A stretch of DNA of 64,000 bases from positions 186,001 through 250,000 of the forward strand of contig NZ_FZOW01000006.1 of assembly GCF_900188125.1 (NCBI RefSeq), given 5' to 3'. The position numbers were made by a program, and so were the translations under genes. Of the stretch, positions 46,130-55,880 are shown in pieces (the stretch's first letter is position 1; each line of letters begins with the position of its first letter). The notes under the pieces were generated by a model. It was not told where the DNA came from, did not search any database, and saw only the letters and a program-made list of their open reading frames with translations. Source of the stretch: Rhodococcoides kyotonense. GTDB taxonomy: Bacteria > Actinomycetota > Actinomycetes > Mycobacteriales > Mycobacteriaceae.

Positions 46130-47590
46130 ATGAAAATCCCGCACACGAGAGGCCGTGGCGTCGTCGCCACGGCCTTCGTCCTGTTCTCACTCCTGCTGGG
46201 ATCGGTGCTCGCTCCCTCGATGGCATCTGCTCAACCGGCTCCCCCACCGGGCCAGAACTATCTGATCGCGACCGACGTCACGTTCGCACCGTTCGAGTTC
46301 CAGGACGAGAGCGGCAACCTCGTCGGCATCGACATGGACCTGTTGGCTGCCATCTCCGAGGATCAGGGCTTCTCCTACGACGTCAACGCCGTCGGTTTCG
46401 ACGCAGCCTTGCAAGGCGTCACCGGTGGACAGTTCAACGGAATGATCGCAGGCATGTCCATCACGGACGCACGCAAGGCGACGTTCGACTTCTCGGACCC
46501 GTACTTCGAATCCGGTGTCCAGATGGGCGTTCTCGACAGCGACGACTCGGTGACGAGTTACGAGGACCTGCGTGGCAAGACCGTCGCCGTCAAGAACGGT
46601 ACCGAAGGCGCGACGTTCGCCGAGTCCATCAAGGACCAGTACGGTTTCACGACACGGTATTTCGCCGATTCGTCGTCGATGTTCGACGAGGTCCGCACCG
46701 GTAACTCGGCCGCTGTGTTCGAGGACTACCCCGTTCTCGCCTACGGCATCAAGCAGGGCAACGGCTTCAAGACCGTGACCGAGAAGGAGCCCGGCGCCAG
46801 TTACGGATTCGCGGTCGCCAAGGGCCAGAACCAGGAACTGCTGCAGGAGTTCAACGCCGGTCTCGCCAACCTGAAGGCGAGTGGCCAGTACGACGAGATT
46901 CTCGACACCTACTTGAACTCCGACGCCAGCACCGACGACAACTCCATCATCGGCTTGATCAAGAGCACATGGAAACTGCTGCTCGAAGGCCTGTGGCTGA
47001 CGGTTCTGCTCACCGTCATCTCCATCGCCATCGCTCTGGTTCTCGGTGCGATCTTCGGTCTGTTCCGCGTGTCGACGAACATCGTGTTGCGCGGCATCGG
47101 CACCACGTACGTCGACGTCTTCCGCGGCACTCCGCTTCTGGTGCAGGCGTTCTTCATCTACTTCGGTATCCCTGCCGCGCTGGACTTCCAGATGTCCGCG
47201 TTCACCGCAGGTGTCATCACTCTCTCGCTCAACGCGGGCGCGTACATGGCAGAGATCGTGCGCGGGGGCATCCTGTCCGTCGACAAGGGCCAGATGGAAG
47301 CATCGCGCAGTCTCGGCATCAGCTACCTGAAGTCGATGCGGAAAGTCGTGATGCCACAGGCGGTTCGCACGATGATTCCGTCGTACATCAATCAGTTCGT
47401 CATCACACTGAAGGACACGTCGATCCTGTCCGTCATCGGCCTCGCCGAGCTGACGCAAACCGGACGCATCATCATCGCCCGCAACTTCCAGTCGTTCAAC
47501 ATGTGGCTGATCATCGGCGTCATGTACTTCATCATCATCATGGCTCTCACCAAGCTGAGCAATCGCATCGAGAAGAGGATCAACAAATGA
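46130..47590 (+). CDS. Amino-acid ABC transporter, fused substrate-binding protein and permease
   Basis: A 486-residue GlnP-type fusion. Signal peptide ending ASA (about residue 34); a polar amino-acid-binding domain ([47 protein letters not shown]); then a HisM-type permease from about 270 with the EAA loop [29 protein letters not shown]. The ATG has GAAGAG 9 bp upstream; a GTG 9 bp earlier is possible. Probably glutamine/glutamate or another polar amino acid. Coupled to the ATPase (ATGA). Confidence 0.93.
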   Translation: MKIPHTRGRGVVATAFVLFSLLLGSVLAPSMASAQPAPPPGQNYLIATDVTFAPFEFQDESGNLVGIDMDLLAAISEDQGFSYDVNAVGFDAALQGVTGGQFNGMIAGMSITDARKATFDFSDPYFESGVQMGVLDSDDSVTSYEDLRGKTVAVKNGTEGATFAESIKDQYGFTTRYFADSSSMFDEVRTGNSAAVFEDYPVLAYGIKQGNGFKTVTEKEPGASYGFAVAKGQNQELLQEFNAGLANLKASGQYDEILDTYLNSDASTDDNSIIGLIKSTWKLLLEGLWLTVLLTVISIAIALVLGAIFGLFRVSTNIVLRGIGTTYVDVFRGTPLLVQAFFIYFGIPAALDFQMSAFTAGVITLSLNAGAYMAEIVRGGILSVDKGQMEASRSLGISYLKSMRKVVMPQAVRTMIPSYINQFVITLKDTSILSVIGLAELTQTGRIIIARNFQSFNMWLIIGVMYFIIIMALTKLSNRIEKRINK

Positions 47591-48336
47591 CGGTCGACTC
47601 AGGGGCCGGCGTCAAGATCGCCGTCAAGGATCTTCACAAGGCGTTCGGCGACAACGAAGTACTCAAAGGCATCGACACCGACGTGACCGCCGGTGAAGTC
47701 GTCTGCGTGATCGGACCGTCGGGCTCGGGCAAGAGCACGTTCCTGCGCTGCCTCAACAAGCTCGAGGACATCACGTCGGGAACGGTCGTCGTCGACGGCT
47801 ACGACCTCACCGACAAGAAGGTCGACCTCGACAAGGTCCGCCAGCACATCGGCATGGTGTTCCAGCACTTCAATCTCTTTCCGCACATGACAGCGCTCGA
47901 GAACGTCATGCTCGCGCCCGTCGAGACGAAGCGTCAGTCCAAGGCGGAGGCCAAGGAGACCGCACTGAAGCTGCTCGAACAGGTCGGCCTTTCCGAGCGC
48001 GCGCACTACCGGCCTGCGAGCTTGTCGGGTGGACAGAAGCAGCGCGTCGCGATCGCGCGTGCACTGGCGATGAGCCCGTCGATCATGCTGTTCGACGAGG
48101 CGACATCCGCATTGGACCCCGAGATGGTCGGCGAGGTGCTGCAGGTGCTGCGCGATCTCGCGAAGGGCGGCATGACGATGGTCGTCGTGACGCACGAGAT
48201 GGGCTTCGCCCGCGAGGTGTCCGACCGCGTCATCTTCATGGCCGACGGCGTCATCGTCGAAGAAGGAACACCCGAGCAGATCTTCGGCAGCCCGCAACAC
48301 TCACGGACTCAGGATTTCTTGAACAAGGTGCTGTGA
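47587..48336 (+). CDS. Polar amino-acid ABC transporter ATP-binding protein (GlnQ type)
   Basis: 249 residues. Walker [11 protein letters not shown]-loop [10 protein letters not shown], signature [15 protein letters not shown], Walker [16 protein letters not shown] and [15 protein letters not shown], a hallmark of the GlnQ/HisP subfamily. The ATG overlaps the stop of the fused binding protein/permease. It ends 7 bp before a family B hairpin, facing tatB. Confidence 0.94.
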   Translation: MTVDSGAGVKIAVKDLHKAFGDNEVLKGIDTDVTAGEVVCVIGPSGSGKSTFLRCLNKLEDITSGTVVVDGYDLTDKKVDLDKVRQHIGMVFQHFNLFPHMTALENVMLAPVETKRQSKAEAKETALKLLEQVGLSERAHYRPASLSGGQKQRVAIARALAMSPSIMLFDEATSALDPEMVGEVLQVLRDLAKGGMTMVVVTHEMGFAREVSDRVIFMADGVIVEEGTPEQIFGSPQHSRTQDFLNKVL

Positions 48337-48343
48337 ACTCGAT

Positions 48344-48396
48344 CGCTTGAATGGTTCATTCATACGATCTACCAGCATGAATGAACCATTCAAGCG
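48344..48396. terminator. Family B palindrome (copy 2, perfect)
   Basis: Twenty-nucleotide arms (48344-48363 and 48377-48396, starting CGCTTGAATGG) are perfectly complementary with a 13-nt loop ACGATCTACCAGC. No T-tract on either strand. It occupies the 70-bp gap between the convergent glnQ-like and tatB genes and matches the copy at 18139. Confidence 0.8.
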
Positions 48397-48406
48397 GTGA
48401 AAATGC

Positions 48407-48805
48407 CTACGTGGCGTCCGCGTCGATCGGCGGCGTCTGGCCGGGCGGAAGCTTCTTCTCGAGCGACGGCGTGTTCGGGGCACCGTTCGAGCTGCCGTTC
48501 GGCTTCTTCGAGTCGAAGTTGCCGGTGAAGATGGAGTCGTCCCCGTCGAGCAGATGCTTGGTGATGACGGCACGCGGGGTCATCCCACGAAGCTGGTTGA
48601 GGTCGGCCAGCGGCTTGCGCAGGTCTTCGAAGTCCGTGCCCAGCTCGTCCTTGAGCTGCTGGCTTGCGCCGTTGGCGTAGTCCTTCACCTGGCGGAGGGA
48701 CTTGGTGACCCAGCTGATGGCACCGGGCAGCCTGTCGGGACCGAGGATGACGAGTGCTGCTACCAGGAGAATGACGAGTTCTCCCCAGCCGATGTTGCCG
48801 AACAC
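48407..48805 (-). CDS. tatB: Sec-independent protein translocase subunit TatB
   Basis: 132 residues. [27 protein letters not shown] is the TatB-type N-terminal membrane helix with the conserved Glu and the FGP-like turn, followed by an amphipathic helix ([22 protein letters not shown]) and a Pro/Lys-rich tail. It works with TatA/TatC in export of folded proteins. GTG start, 17 bp after the htrA stop; the sigE-rseA-htrA-tatB order is that of M. tuberculosis Rv1221-Rv1224. Confidence 0.94.
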   Translation of the reverse strand: MFGNIGWGELVILLVAALVILGPDRLPGAISWVTKSLRQVKDYANGASQQLKDELGTDFEDLRKPLADLNQLRGMTPRAVITKHLLDGDDSIFTGNFDSKKPNGSSNGAPNTPSLEKKLPPGQTPPIDADAT

Positions 48806-48822
48806 GCGCCCAGCTTACTTGT

Positions 48823-50289
48823 TCAGTCCGAAATCGGCGTGACGGTGACGTCGACCAGGCGACCCGACCGGATCAGCTGCACCGGCGTCGACTGCCCGAT
48901 CTCCGTCGACTGCACGGCGACGACCAATTCGTCGGCGCTGGTGACGTTCCGATCACCGACCTTGGTGATGACGTCGCCCTCGACGATGCCCGCCTGCTGC
49001 GCAGGTCCACCGGACCGCACGTTGGCCACTTCGGCGCCGGACGTGGCGTCGTTGATGACCGAGCGTGCATTGACGCCGATGTCCGGATGCTTCATCTCGC
49101 CCGTTCTGATGAGCGATTGCGCGACCTCGGTGACGTCGTCGATCGGGATGGCGAATCCGAGCCCAACCGAGCCACCGCTTTCGCTACGGATCGCCGAGTT
49201 GATGCCGATGACACGGCCTTCGGCGTCGATCAGCGGTCCGCCCGAGTTACCGGGATTGATCGCGGCGTCGGTCTGGACGGCGTCGATGACCGCGTCGGTG
49301 TCGGTGCCCTCGCCGGACAGCCGGACCGGACGATCGAGCGCACTGACGATGCCGCGCGTGACGGTCTTGTTCAGGCCCAACGGCGAGCCGACGGCGACGA
49401 CGTCCTCCCCCACCTGCACGTCGGCCGAATTTCCGAGTTCCGCGACGGTCAGGTTGCCGACGTCCGTCTTCAGCACCGCGAGATCGGTCTTGGTGTCGCG
49501 TCCGACGATCTGGGCCGGGACCTTGGTGCCGTCGGAGAAGGTGACCTGCAGCGTCGCACTGCCCGGGTTGGTGGCGGCCATCGAAATGACGTGATTGTTG
49601 GTGACGATGTACCCCGCGCCGTCGATGACGACGCCGGATCCGGTGCCCGCGTTGTCGCCGAGCGTGACCTGAATGGACACGACGGCGGGAAGCACCGCGT
49701 CGGCGACCTTGGCGACCTGCCCCTGCGGGAGGTCCTCGCCCGTCGACTGTGTGAGTTCGACTTTCTGGCTCGTCAGCGCACCCGTGACCTCGGCGGTCTC
49801 ACGGCCGATCAGGCCGCCGACCAGACCGATTCCCAGCGCGACGAGACCGAGCACGACAAGAGCTTTGGGGGCGACGCGTTCGCCGAGCAACACCTCGCGC
49901 ACACCGAGTTTCGGACCGGCCTGCACCTCGACGGGTTTCGGGGTCGCCTCGCCTGCGGCGCCGAGCCGGACGGCGGAATGCGGGTCACGCCACGGATCCT
50001 CGGGTTCGGGATCGGGTTCCACGACGGCCGTCGACGCACTCGGGTCACGCTGCAACGACGACGTCGCGTCGTCGGGACGTCCGAACGCCTCGGCGAGAAC
50101 CGGGTCGGGGGTACGCACCGACATGTGGGGCGACGGTTCGGCGCGGCGCGCCAGCGGCATGAACGACCCGCTCACGTCGCGAGGGCGTCCGAACGCGGCA
50201 GCGGATGCACCATCGACCTCGGGCCGATGTACAGGCCGTGGTGGGAGCCGGGGCGCCTCGGGGTCCGTGTGCGTGCTCGAATCGGTCAC
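48823..50289 (-). CDS. htrA: Membrane-anchored serine protease HtrA with PDZ domain
   Basis: 488 residues. Cytoplasmic N-terminus (1-140) with two AFGRPxD motifs (32-38 and 68-74); TM helix about 142-162; trypsin-like domain with H233 (NNHV), D269 (TDLAV) and S349 (PGNSGGP); C-terminal PDZ (about 390-488, GGPAQQAGIVEGDVI). It degrades or refolds envelope proteins and acts downstream of SigE. GTG 50287-50289 is the likely start because upstream sequence belongs to rseA. Confidence 0.94.
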   Translation of the reverse strand: MTDSSTHTDPEAPRLPPRPVHRPEVDGASAAAFGRPRDVSGSFMPLARRAEPSPHMSVRTPDPVLAEAFGRPDDATSSLQRDPSASTAVVEPDPEPEDPWRDPHSAVRLGAAGEATPKPVEVQAGPKLGVREVLLGERVAPKALVVLGLVALGIGLVGGLIGRETAEVTGALTSQKVELTQSTGEDLPQGQVAKVADAVLPAVVSIQVTLGDNAGTGSGVVIDGAGYIVTNNHVISMAATNPGSATLQVTFSDGTKVPAQIVGRDTKTDLAVLKTDVGNLTVAELGNSADVQVGEDVVAVGSPLGLNKTVTRGIVSALDRPVRLSGEGTDTDAVIDAVQTDAAINPGNSGGPLIDAEGRVIGINSAIRSESGGSVGLGFAIPIDDVTEVAQSLIRTGEMKHPDIGVNARSVINDATSGAEVANVRSGGPAQQAGIVEGDVITKVGDRNVTSADELVVAVQSTEIGQSTPVQLIRSGRLVDVTVTPISD

Positions 50290-50300
50290 GGTCGTCCAGG

Positions 50301-50636
50301 CTACCGACGACGGCGGCGAATGGAGACAACCGACGTGACGATTGCGCGCTTGCGGCGCTCGATCGCGTCCTTGGCCTCGGTCGGCTCGCACATCGGAATC
50401 TGACTGAGCAATCCCAGCAGCGAGTGCGGCATCGACATGTCCCCCGAGCCCTTCAGCGCATTGCGGGCCTGTTGCTGCGCGTCCACCTCGGCGGCGCATT
50501 CCTCGCACTCGGTGATGTGGTGCGCGGCGCGGAGGTACGCGCTCATCCGCAGTTCGCCGTCGACGAAGGCTGCGACTGCCTCGCTGGCCAGATGCTCGGT
50601 GGAGCTGAACCGCCGTGGCTTGCGGGCCTGCGTCAT
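50301..50636 (-). CDS. rseA: Anti-sigma-E factor RseA (ZAS family)
   Basis: 111 residues. Zinc-associated anti-sigma motif H-x3-C-x2-C at H40-C44-C47 (HITECEEC), preceded by SSTEHLASEAVAAFVDGELR, the SigE-binding helix region. No TM segment, so a soluble redox/zinc anti-sigma factor like Rv1222. The ATG 50634-50636 has an AGGAGG site and was chosen over a longer frame. The C-terminus is Arg-rich. It lies between sigE and htrA. Confidence 0.93.
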   Translation of the reverse strand: MTQARKPRRFSSTEHLASEAVAAFVDGELRMSAYLRAAHHITECEECAAEVDAQQQARNALKGSGDMSMPHSLLGLLSQIPMCEPTEAKDAIERRKRAIVTSVVSIRRRRR

Positions 50637-50652
50637 CCAACCCTCCTGATAG

Positions 50653-51351
50653 CTACTGGGCACTGGCGTGAGCCGAGTCGGCCTTCCCGTTCACTCGAAG
50701 GTACTCGCGTAGTGCCGCACGTCCTCGGTGGATCCGGCTTCGGACCGTTCCGAGCTTCACTCCCAGTGTTGCACCGATCTCTTCGTACGACAGTCCTTCG
50801 ATGTCACACAGCACGATAGCGGCACGGAACTCGGGCGCAAGCGAGTCGAGCGCAGACTGCAGGTCGGGGTCGAGACGAGCGTCGTGGTAGATCTGCTCGG
50901 GATTGGGAACGTCCGACGGCACGCGGTCGTAGTCCTCGGGCAGCGCTTCCATACGGATGCGGTTGCGACGACGCACCATGTCCAGGAACAGGTTGGTCGT
51001 GATCCGGTGAAGCCATCCCTCGAAGGTGCCGGGCTGGTAGTTCGACAGCGATCGGAAGACTCGGATGAAGGTGTCCTGCGTCAGATCCTCGGCGTCCTGG
51101 GCGTTACCGGACAGCCGGTACGCCAGGCGGTAGACCCGGTCGCCGTGTTCACGCACCAACTCGTCCCACGACGGCATCGAGGATTCCTCGCCGGTGGCAT
51201 CGAACGCAGCTGTTCCACCGACGTCTTCGGTGGTGTCGGGCAACCGAGTCGTGTCTCGGTCTCCGTTGATCTTGTAGATGGTCGGATCCTCCTGCTCAGG
51301 ACCACTCCGGGGAGCTGTGGTCCTGCCGCGTACAACCCTCGGCGTCGTCAC
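50653..51351 (-). CDS. sigE: ECF RNA polymerase sigma factor SigE
   Basis: A 232-residue ECF sigma factor. Region 2: [39 protein letters not shown]; region 4: [41 protein letters not shown]. The N-terminal extension (1-58) is longer than the minimal ECF core, and an internal Met59 could be an alternative start; M. tuberculosis sigE also uses several starts. It controls the envelope-stress response and is held by RseA just downstream. GTG start; palindrome at 51400-51419 upstream. Confidence 0.95.
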   Translation of the reverse strand: MTTPRVVRGRTTAPRSGPEQEDPTIYKINGDRDTTRLPDTTEDVGGTAAFDATGEESSMPSWDELVREHGDRVYRLAYRLSGNAQDAEDLTQDTFIRVFRSLSNYQPGTFEGWLHRITTNLFLDMVRRRNRIRMEALPEDYDRVPSDVPNPEQIYHDARLDPDLQSALDSLAPEFRAAIVLCDIEGLSYEEIGATLGVKLGTVRSRIHRGRAALREYLRVNGKADSAHASAQ

Positions 51352-51399
51352 ATTTGTTCCCGTTGTCGGTCTTCTCGATCAAGCGATCACGAGTAGCTT

Positions 51400-51419
51400 C
51401 TCCCACGCGCGTGTGGGAG
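51400..51419. promoter_or_regulatory. Palindrome in the sigE/O-methyltransferase divergent promoter region
   Basis: CTCCCAC-gcgcgt-GTGGGAG, a perfect 7-bp inverted repeat with a 6-bp spacer, 49 bp upstream of the sigE GTG and 88 bp from the O-methyltransferase start. It may be a regulator site or promoter-proximal hairpin. M. tuberculosis sigE has two-component (MprA) and SigH inputs upstream, but this sequence was not matched to those boxes. Confidence 0.5.
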
Positions 51420-51506
51420 TCGTGTGAATAACCTGAGGCGCCGCTGAGAAACCTCCGGAGCAGTGTCTTCCCGGCGATGCCACATATGTCGGGATAACCT
51501 CGATCC

Positions 51507-52139
51507 GTGCCGACAAACGCCGAGAAGCTTCTTGCCTATGCCGAGGATTCCGTTCAGGAGGACGAGGTGCTCGTCGCGGCTCGGGAAAAGGCCGAGGAGT
51601 TGGGCGCCGCGCCGGTGGCACCGTCCGTCGGAGCGATCCTGAGCATCTTCACCCAGATGCTGGGTGCGAAGACCGTCGTCGAGATCGGTACGGGCGCCGG
51701 GATCTCCGGCCTCTGGCTGCTCGACGGCATGCGTGAAGACGGCGTCCTGACGACCATCGACACCGAGCCCGAGCATCAGCGCGCAGCCAGGGAGGCCTTC
51801 CGCGCGGGCGGCATCGCGCCGTCACGGACGCGCTTGATCAACGGATGGGCTCTCGACGTGCTTCCGCGGCTCGCCGACGACGCATACGACGTCGTCTTCA
51901 TCGACGCCAGTCCCGTCGACCATCTTCATTTCGTGCAGGAGAGCGTTCGACTGCTACGGCCCGGCGGAGTTCTCGTGCTGCACAACGCACTTCTCTCGGG
52001 GCGGGTGCCCGACGGCGCCCAGCGCGACGCGACGACCGTGGCCGTGCGGGCCGCGGCGCGAGCCATCGCCGAGGACGAGCGACTCACGACGGTGCTGCTC
52101 CCCCTCGGTGACGGCCTGATCTGCGCGTCGCGCTCGTGA
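51507..52139 (+). CDS. SAM-dependent O-methyltransferase (Rv1220c type)
   Basis: A 210-residue class I methyltransferase of the catechol/caffeoyl-CoA OMT fold: SAM motif [16 protein letters not shown], acidic strand [27 protein letters not shown] and [16 protein letters not shown]. It is divergent from sigE as Rv1220c is in M. tuberculosis. GTG start. The methyl acceptor is unknown. Followed by a family A hairpin facing glgC. Confidence 0.92.
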   Translation: MPTNAEKLLAYAEDSVQEDEVLVAAREKAEELGAAPVAPSVGAILSIFTQMLGAKTVVEIGTGAGISGLWLLDGMREDGVLTTIDTEPEHQRAAREAFRAGGIAPSRTRLINGWALDVLPRLADDAYDVVFIDASPVDHLHFVQESVRLLRPGGVLVLHNALLSGRVPDGAQRDATTVAVRAAARAIAEDERLTTVLLPLGDGLICASRS

Positions 52140-52147
52140 GGCGCTCC

Positions 52148-52231
52148 GCGCACGTGCACGAAAATACATAGCGGCAGGAGTGGAGCCTGCGGAACGACCC
52201 GAAGGCACTATGTATTTTCGTGCACGTGCGC
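52148..52231. terminator. Family A palindrome (copy 3, perfect 24-bp arms)
   Basis: Arms 52148-52171 and 52208-52231 (core GTGCACGAAAATACATAG) are perfectly complementary and separated by 36 nt that contain a smaller GCAGG/CCTGC hairpin. The GCGCC-gaa-GGCGCC mini-hairpin adjoins the glgC stop, paralleling copies 1 and 2. No T-tract. Located between the convergent O-methyltransferase and glgC genes. Confidence 0.8.
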
Positions 52232-52240
52232 CGAAGGCGC

Positions 52241-53455
52241 CTAGATCCAGACGCCCTTACCGACGGACACGACGCCTCCCGCTGAGACGTTGAATCGTTC
52301 CTTGTCGCGTTCGATGTCGACGCCGATGATCTCGCCGTCGCCGACGACGACGTTCTTGTCCAGAATCGCCCGACGCACGACGGCGCCCTTGCCGATCTTG
52401 ACGCCCGGCATCAGCACACTGCCTTCGACGGTCGCCCCGCTGTCGATCATGACGTTCGACGACAACACGGAGTTGCGGACGGTCGCGGCGGACAGGATGC
52501 ATCCTGCGCCGACGACGGATTCCTGAGCGAGTCCACCCTGTACGAACTTGGCAGGAGGCAGATTCTCGGCAGCACCGCGGATGGGCCAGCGGCGGTTGTA
52601 CAGGTTGAAGATCGGGTGCACGGACACCAGATCCATGTGCGCGTCGTAGAACGCGTCGATGGTTCCGACATCACGCCAGTACCCACGGTCACGTTCGGTG
52701 GCACCGGGGACGACGTTGTCGTTGAAGTCGTACACGGACGCGACTCCGGCTTCGACGAGCGCGGGGATGATGTCGCCGCCCATGTCGTGGTCGGAATCGG
52801 AGTTCTCCGAGTCGGCCTTGATGGCGTCGACGAGGACCTTTGTCGTGAAGACATAGTTGCCCATCGACGCGAACGTCATGTTCGGATCGTCCGGGGTGCC
52901 GGGTGGATGCGCCGGCTTCTCCAGGAACTGGGTGATCTTGCCGTTCGCGTCACTGTCGATACATCCGAACGCGAAGGCCTCGCTGCGCGGCACCCTGATG
53001 CCCGCTACAGTCACACCTGCACCGGACTCGATGTGCTGTTGCACCATCTGTTCCGGATCCATGCGGTAGACGTGGTCGGCGCCGAACACCACGATGTATT
53101 CGGGGTCTTCGTCGTAGACGAGATTCAGTGACTGGAAGATCGCGTCGGCGCTTCCCGTGTACCAGCGCGGACCGAGTCGCTGCTGGGCTGGCACCGGAGT
53201 GATGTACTCCCCCGCGAACCCGGACAGGCGCCAGGTCTGCGAGATGTGCCGGTCCAGCGAGTGAGACTTGTACTGGGTCAGCACGCAGAGCCGGAGGTAA
53301 CCGGCGTTGACGAGATTGCTCAGAACGAAGTCGATCAGTCGATATGCGCCGCCGAACGGGACGGCCGGCTTGGCTCGATCGGCGGTCATCGGATAAAGAC
53401 GCTTACCCTCACCGCCTGCAAGCACGATCCCTAGTACGTGCGGTTGTGTCCTCAC
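52241..53455 (-). CDS. glgC: Glucose-1-phosphate adenylyltransferase GlgC
   Basis: 404 residues. Nucleotidyltransferase N-terminus [39 protein letters not shown] and FLEKP sugar-site segments; a C-terminal left-handed beta-helix ([29 protein letters not shown]). It makes ADP-glucose from glucose-1-phosphate and ATP. GTG start, 76 bp from the divergent glgM, so the two steps share a regulatory region. Confidence 0.95.
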   Translation of the reverse strand: MRTQPHVLGIVLAGGEGKRLYPMTADRAKPAVPFGGAYRLIDFVLSNLVNAGYLRLCVLTQYKSHSLDRHISQTWRLSGFAGEYITPVPAQQRLGPRWYTGSADAIFQSLNLVYDEDPEYIVVFGADHVYRMDPEQMVQQHIESGAGVTVAGIRVPRSEAFAFGCIDSDANGKITQFLEKPAHPPGTPDDPNMTFASMGNYVFTTKVLVDAIKADSENSDSDHDMGGDIIPALVEAGVASVYDFNDNVVPGATERDRGYWRDVGTIDAFYDAHMDLVSVHPIFNLYNRRWPIRGAAENLPPAKFVQGGLAQESVVGAGCILSAATVRNSVLSSNVMIDSGATVEGSVLMPGVKIGKGAVVRRAILDKNVVVGDGEIIGVDIERDKERFNVSAGGVVSVGKGVWI

Positions 53456-53531
53456 ATGGCCAACCTATCCGCACCAGATGAACCTTGCTAGCAGTACACG
53501 CGTTTCGTCGAAGGAATGTAGGTTACAGAGT

Positions 53532-54707
53532 GTGCGCGTGGCAATGATGACGAGGGAATTTCCGCCTGAGGTCTACGGCGGAGCTGGTGTCCATGTGACC
53601 GAGCTGTCGGCACAGTTGAAAGCCCTGTGCGAGGTGGACATCCACTGCATGGGCGCGCCTCGCGACACCGCGCAGGTGCACGATCCCGATCCGGCCCTCC
53701 GAGGCGCCAATGCCGCGTTGACGACATTGTCGGCCGAGCTGCGTATGGCCAACGCCGCTGCGGACGCCGACGTCGTGCATTCGCACACCTGGTACACCGG
53801 CCTCGCCGGGCACCTGGCGGCCGAATTGTACGGAGTGCCGCACATTTTGACGGCACATTCGTTGGAACCGCGACGACCGTGGAAGGCCGAACAGCTCGGC
53901 GGCGGCTACCGCATCTCGTCCTGGTCGGAGAAGAACGCCGTCGAATACGCGGACGCGGTCATCGCCGTCAGCGAGGGCATGGCGAAAGACGTGCTCGACG
54001 CGTATCCCCGCCTCGATCCCAGCCGAGTTCACGTGGTGCGCAACGGAATCGACACCGAGAACTGGCACCCCGGCCCGGCCGCCGACGCCGAGGACTCCGC
54101 ACTGGCGGCCATCGGCGTCGACACGAGCAAGCCCATCGTCGCGTTCGTCGGGCGCATCACGCGGCAGAAGGGCGTCGGGCATCTCGTCGCCGCGGCGCAT
54201 CACTTCGACCCCTCGATCCAACTCGTACTGTGCGCGGGCGCGCCCGACACACCCGAGATCGCAGCGGAAACCGAGCGAGCCGTCGAAAGACTTCAGGAGA
54301 GCCGGGAGGGCGTCTTCTGGGTCCGCGACATGCTGCCGACCGAGAAAATTCGCGAAATACTGTCGGCGGCAACAGTTTTCGTGTGTCCGTCGGTATACGA
54401 GCCGCTCGGCATCGTGAACCTCGAGGCCATGGCCACCGAAACCGCTGTCGTCGCGTCCGACGTCGGCGGCATTCCCGAGGTCGTGAACGACGGTGTCACC
54501 GGACGACTCGTGCACTACAACTCGTACGAACCCGAGGTCTTCGAACGATCTCTCGCGGCAACGGTGAATGAGGTCGCACTCGACCCCACGACCGCGACCG
54601 CGATGGGCAAGGCGGGCCGCGAGCGTGCCGTCGCCGAATTCTCGTGGGCGGCCATCGCGCAGCAGACGGTCGACGTCTACAACGCTGCACTGGCCAGACG
54701 CGGTTAG
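53532..54707 (+). CDS. glgM: Alpha-maltose-1-phosphate synthase / glycogen synthase (GT4)
   Basis: 391 residues starting MRVAMMTREFPPEVYGGAG (GTG), the same N-terminus as mycobacterial GlgM (Rv1212c). GT4 features: GRITRQKGVGHLV donor-site segment and the E-x7-E motif in YEPLGIVNLEAMA. It joins ADP-glucose to glucose-1-phosphate to give maltose-1-phosphate for GlgE, or extends alpha-glucan. Often annotated glgA. A longer frame from 53478 is less conserved. Its TAG overlaps the convergent rlmA stop by 3 bases. Confidence 0.93.
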   Translation: MRVAMMTREFPPEVYGGAGVHVTELSAQLKALCEVDIHCMGAPRDTAQVHDPDPALRGANAALTTLSAELRMANAAADADVVHSHTWYTGLAGHLAAELYGVPHILTAHSLEPRRPWKAEQLGGGYRISSWSEKNAVEYADAVIAVSEGMAKDVLDAYPRLDPSRVHVVRNGIDTENWHPGPAADAEDSALAAIGVDTSKPIVAFVGRITRQKGVGHLVAAAHHFDPSIQLVLCAGAPDTPEIAAETERAVERLQESREGVFWVRDMLPTEKIREILSAATVFVCPSVYEPLGIVNLEAMATETAVVASDVGGIPEVVNDGVTGRLVHYNSYEPEVFERSLAATVNEVALDPTTATAMGKAGRERAVAEFSWAAIAQQTVDVYNAALARRG

Positions 54708-55534
54708 AGAGCCCGGTAGACCCCCACTGTCACGGACACCGTCACATCGACAGGTTCCGGCATCTCCGCGATCGACGCCCGCCTCGCCGCTTCGGTGGTG
54801 TGGCGGGCCGAAGGCCCCATCGCCACGAACGCATCCACGGCAGCGTGATCCAGCTGCAGCACGTACTCCACGGCACGACGATCCACCTGTTCGAATCTGC
54901 CCGCCAGCGAATCCCCGAGCCTGCGCGCCTTGTCCTCGTCGACGGCGATGAGGCCGACTGCCGTCGACAACTCGCGTTGATGCCGCGTCGTGGGCGTGAC
55001 GACGACGAGCGAGCCCCCGGGGACGAGGACGCGTCGTAGTTCGGTGGCGTTGCGCGGCGAGAACACACAGGTGACGGCGTCGATCGAATTCTCCCGCACC
55101 GGCAGGCCCTGCCACACGTCGGCGACGATCGACCCGAGTCGCGGATGCGCACGAGCAACCCGTCGTGCCGCGGCTTTCGAGACATCGACTCCGATCCCGC
55201 GGGAGCCGTCGTTGGCGTCGAGAACCGCAGCGAGATAGTGCCCGGTCCCCGCGCCCACTTCCACCACCGTTCCGACCGACCCGACTGCCTCGGTGACCGC
55301 AGACGCGATCGGGTCGAAATGGCCGGCGTCGAGGAAATCCGCCCGTGCAGCGATCATCTCGGCGGAATCGCCGGTGATCTTTCCTGCCCCGCCGGACTGC
55401 AGGCTGACATATCCCTGGCGAGCGACGTCGAACGTGTGCCCACGGTCGCACAGCAGCGACTTGTCCTCGTCGCCGAAGTCGAGATCGGACCCGCACAGCG
55501 GGCAGATCACAAGGTCCATCACGTCAGCAAGCAT
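54704..55534 (-). CDS. 23S rRNA (guanine-N1)-methyltransferase, RlmA/TlrB-type
   Basis: 276 residues. An N-terminal zinc ribbon C11-x2-C14 ... C29-x3-H33 (CPLCGSDL, CDRGHTFD) and GYVSLQSGG are typical of the RlmA family; the SAM motif is VVEVGAGTGHYLAAVL, followed by CVFSPRNATELRRVLVPGG. The actinobacterial members methylate G748 (tylosin resistance, TlrB) or G745. It is separated by a terminator from the DUF3117 gene upstream. Confidence 0.9.
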   Translation of the reverse strand: MLADVMDLVICPLCGSDLDFGDEDKSLLCDRGHTFDVARQGYVSLQSGGAGKITGDSAEMIAARADFLDAGHFDPIASAVTEAVGSVGTVVEVGAGTGHYLAAVLDANDGSRGIGVDVSKAAARRVARAHPRLGSIVADVWQGLPVRENSIDAVTCVFSPRNATELRRVLVPGGSLVVVTPTTRHQRELSTAVGLIAVDEDKARRLGDSLAGRFEQVDRRAVEYVLQLDHAAVDAFVAMGPSARHTTEAARRASIAEMPEPVDVTVSVTVGVYRAL

Positions 55535-55561
55535 GGAATCTCCCGTACACCCGACACCACA

Positions 55562-55594
55562 AAGCCCCGCCTGCCTGATCGGCGAGCGGGGCTT
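55562..55594 (-). terminator. Terminator of the dapE-to-DUF3117 run
   Basis: AAGCCCCGC (55562-55570) and GCGGGGCTT (55586-55594) are perfect 9-bp arms with a 15-nt loop. On the minus strand the stem ends in CTTTGTGG. It lies 21 bp after the DUF3117 stop and before rlmA. Confidence 0.8.
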
Positions 55595-55614
55595 GCGCAG
55601 AACAAGACGAGCAG

Positions 55615-55782
55615 TTAACCGGTGACGCCCTTCAACTCTTCACCCAGTGCTGCCGCCTCGTCGGGGGTCAGTTCGACGACGAGACGCCCACCACCTTCGA
55701 GGGGCACCCTCATCACGATCCCTCGTCCTTCTTTGGTTGCTTCGAGGGGACCGTCCCCGGTCCGGGGCTTCATCGCCGCCAT
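55615..55782 (-). CDS. DUF3117 small protein (Rv1211 type)
   Basis: 55 residues beginning MAAMKPRTGDGPLEATKEGRG and continuing VMRVPLEGGGRLVVELTPDEAAALGEEL, the full DUF3117 pattern. The ATG at 55780-55782 has GGGAGCAGAGG just upstream; the longer frame upstream is not conserved. It keeps the Rv1211 position beside tag. Function unknown. Confidence 0.93.
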   Translation of the reverse strand: MAAMKPRTGDGPLEATKEGRGIVMRVPLEGGGRLVVELTPDEAAALGEELKGVTG

Positions 55783-55880
55783 CCTCTGCTCCCTCCACAT
55801 CTGCGCCACACTGCATGCGCGTCGGCCGATAAAGATGTTCCCGCCTCTGGGCGGAAAAGGTTCTTGCTTCCCATTCTTCC

